The notes beneath the pieces are model-generated. The model did no database searches, was not told where the DNA came from, and saw only the letters and a program-made list of their open reading frames with translations. This document shows, piece by piece, positions 62,461 through 64,000 of a stretch of DNA of 64,000 bases. How positions within the stretch are numbered: position 1 is the stretch's first letter; each line of letters opens with the position of its first letter. This stretch comes from Microbacterium azadirachtae. GTDB lineage: Bacteria > Actinomycetota > Actinomycetes > Actinomycetales > Microbacteriaceae. Location: assembly GCF_000956545.1 (NCBI RefSeq), contig NZ_JYIT01000066.1:1-64000 (forward strand). Reading direction: 5' to 3'. The position numbers were made by a program, and so were the translations under genes.

Positions 62461-63249
62461 TCAGTGCGCGTCGTCGAGGAACGCCGTCAGCAGCGGAAGC
62501 GTGCGCCGCATGCCGCGCAGGTCGTCGCCCGCGGCGAACACCTCGCCCAAGTAGTCGCCGTGACCGGCCGGGAGCATGAGCAGCCGGGCGCCGGGTATCC
62601 GGTCTGCGAGCGCGACCGCGTGGTCGCGGCGGATCACGTCCCGGTCGCCGGCGACGACGAGCGTGGGCGCGACGATCGACGCGAGCGCCCTGTCCGGGAA
62701 GTCCTGGAAGCCGGTCAGCATGAGGTCGCGGTCCAGCACGAACATCCGCTCCGCGTGCGCCGTCTCCCCGCTCACGAGCACGTCGGCCTCCCGGTAGACC
62801 TCCGGCATGTCGGCGGATCCCGCGCCCGCAAGTCCGTCCCAGAAGCCGTCGATCATGCCGTCCCGGCGGAACGGCGCGGACGCGACGATCAGCCGGGCGA
62901 CCCGGCGCGGATGCCGGATCGCGAGCTGCAGCGCGACCTGGCCGCCGTTGCTGAAGCCGAGCACGTGCACTGCGCCCGCACCGAGCTCCGCCAGCAGGGC
63001 GGCGACGTCGTCGGCCGAACGCTCGAAGGACGCAGGACCGGATCCCGTCGGTGTGCGCCCGTGGCCCTGCAGCTCCACGGCGAGCAGCCGACGCTCCCGG
63101 GCGAGCTCCGGGATCAGCGCTCCCCAGTTCGACTCGATCGTGGATCCGCCGCCGTGCACGAGCAGCAGTGGCGGTCCGTCGCCTTCCGGGCCGTGCCATT
63201 GGTAGTAGAGGCGGGCGGTTCCGCCGGATCGTCCGTCCACGAAGTCCAC
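62461..63249 (-). CDS. Alpha/beta-fold hydrolase
   Basis: 262 residues from GTG at 63249. LLLVHGGGSTIESNWG (oxyanion loop), nucleophile Ser in LGFSNGGQV, acid in VVAGDRDVI and His in LPAGHGDYL. Small cytosolic esterase/hydrolase with a cap region (~140-200). Substrate unknown. A longer N-terminus would overlap rdgB and lacks conservation. Confidence 0.85.
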   Translation of the reverse strand: MDFVDGRSGGTARLYYQWHGPEGDGPPLLLVHGGGSTIESNWGALIPELARERRLLAVELQGHGRTPTGSGPASFERSADDVAALLAELGAGAVHVLGFSNGGQVALQLAIRHPRRVARLIVASAPFRRDGMIDGFWDGLAGAGSADMPEVYREADVLVSGETAHAERMFVLDRDLMLTGFQDFPDRALASIVAPTLVVAGDRDVIRRDHAVALADRIPGARLLMLPAGHGDYLGEVFAAGDDLRGMRRTLPLLTAFLDDAH

Positions 63250-63301
63250 GCGACCGACGCTACCCGTGCGTTCCGGAGCCGTCCACGGTTCCGCCGGCGC
63301 C

Positions 63302-63892
63302 TCAGAGCTCCGCGAGCAGCGGGACGAGCGCGTCGAACGCGCGGGCACGATGCGACTGCGCCTGCTTCTCCGCCGCCGTGAACTCGCCCACGGTGCGCTC
63401 GGAGCCGATCTGCCCGTCGGGCACGAACACCGGGTCGTAGCCGAACCCGCCGTCGCCCGCGGCCTCGTGGGCGAGCCTCCCCGGCCACTCCCCCCGCACG
63501 GTCCACTCGCGTCCGTCGGGCAGCACCAGGGCGATGACGCTCACGAAGCGTGCGGCGCGATGCGGATCCGCGATGTCGCGCAGCTGGTCGAGCAGCAGAT
63601 CGCGGTTCGCGATGGCGTCCTTGCGCTGACCCGCCCAGTACGCCGAGAACACGCCGGGCGATCCGCCCAGCACGTCGACCGCGATCCCGGAGTCGTCCGC
63701 GAGCGCGGCGAGCCCGGTGTGCGCCGCGGCGGCGCGGGCCTTGATGAGGGCGTTCTCCTCGAACGTGACGCCGTCCTCGACGGGCTCTGGACCGTCGTAG
63801 CCGACGACCTCGAGATCCGGCCGCGTCGCCGCGACGATCCCGTCGAACTCGGAGACCTTGTGCGGGTTGTGCGTGGCGAGGACGATCCTCAC
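63302..63892 (-). CDS. rdgB: dITP/XTP pyrophosphatase
   Basis: 196 residues, HAM1 family. Start VRIVLATHNPHKV (GTG at 63892, overlapping the rph stop), VTFEENALIKARAAA, ADDSGIAVDVLGG with metal ligands, GDGGFGYDPVF and SHRARAF. Removes non-canonical purine nucleotides. rph-rdgB is a common pair. Confidence 0.95.
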   Translation of the reverse strand: MRIVLATHNPHKVSEFDGIVAATRPDLEVVGYDGPEPVEDGVTFEENALIKARAAAAHTGLAALADDSGIAVDVLGGSPGVFSAYWAGQRKDAIANRDLLLDQLRDIADPHRAARFVSVIALVLPDGREWTVRGEWPGRLAHEAAGDGGFGYDPVFVPDGQIGSERTVGEFTAAEKQAQSHRARAFDALVPLLAEL

Positions 63893-64000
63893 GCCCGCTC
63901 CTCCGCGAGGGCGGCGAGCTGGCGATCGCGCAGATCCGCGCACCCGTTCACGCCGAGCTCGAGCAGGGCGTCCAGCTCGCGCTTGTCGAAGGGCGCCCCC
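63889..64000 (-). CDS. rph: Ribonuclease PH, C-terminal part (runs off the window)
   Basis: The last 36 residues are visible on the minus strand, starting GAPFDKRELDALLELGVNG and ending LAALAEERA, then TGA. This is the usual RNase PH ending and the usual neighbour of rdgB. 3'-end trimming of tRNA precursors. The rest lies right of the window. Confidence 0.85.
   Translation of the reverse strand, partial: GAPFDKRELDALLELGVNGCADLRDRQLAALAEERA

Overview
The window is high-GC (about 70 %) actinobacterial DNA. Gene content and order suggest a Microbacteriaceae chromosome, most likely Microbacterium: argCJBDFH, an infC-rpmI-rplT operon, prfB-NlpC-ftsE-ftsX-smpB, lexA divergent from a LysM gene, an actinobacterial tad cluster, and short 'GCTGAGC..GTCGAAGC' extragenic repeats. 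Genus is inferred from this, not shown by a 16S gene. The 16S gene itself should begin just left of base 1.

Layout. 1-507: promoter and leader of a leftward rRNA operon. 508-7222: leftward arginine operon argC-J-B-D-F-H, each gene overlapping the next by 4 bases. 7567-10703: TPP riboswitch, thiM and a three-domain ThiE-ThiD-TenA fusion. 10833-15115: pheS-pheT and a membrane protein. 15166-18552: gluABCD-type amino-acid ABC importer. 18727-21779: response regulator, sensor kinase and a TAXI-type binding lipoprotein. 21801-24690: rRNA methyltransferase, rplT, rpmI, infC (AUC start codon) and a DUF1844 protein. 24759-28738: SseB-like protein, hisA/priA, hisH, hisB, hisC. 28787-30280: repeat cluster, LysM protein, lexA. 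30283-33650: metE and metF. 33811-42956: S9 peptidase, smpB, ftsX, ftsE, NlpC/P60, prfB, MFS transporter, PAP2-diacylglycerol kinase fusion.

42988-54872: leftward tad (Flp-type pilus) cluster whose first gene, the ATPase tadA, is split. A 7,336-bp element carrying a large serine integrase sits inside the codon of the Walker A lysine. Both ends carry the 7-bp core CTTGCCG. Joining the flanks restores one 383-codon tadA reading frame, and joining the element ends gives a near-palindromic attP of about 48 bp. The element (about 46916-54250) encodes the integrase, a leftward toxin / HTH antitoxin / third-protein operon of lower GC that may be a toxin-antitoxin-chaperone (TAC) module, a small excisionase-like HTH protein, and a rightward operon of unrecognised proteins, several with CxxC metal-binding pairs. 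No phage structural, conjugation or recognisable replication genes were seen.

54951-64000: MarR regulator with divergent MFS pump and aldo/keto reductase, tRNA-Leu(UAG), DedA protein, Ku and LigD (non-homologous end joining), CDF metal transporter, alpha/beta hydrolase, rdgB and the 3' end of rph.

The points most worth following are the P-loop integration site and its predicted reversible effect on pilus assembly, the possible TAC module, a 37-bp inverted repeat with a promoter motif shared by integrase and cargo operon, and an extragenic repeat captured in frame inside pheT.
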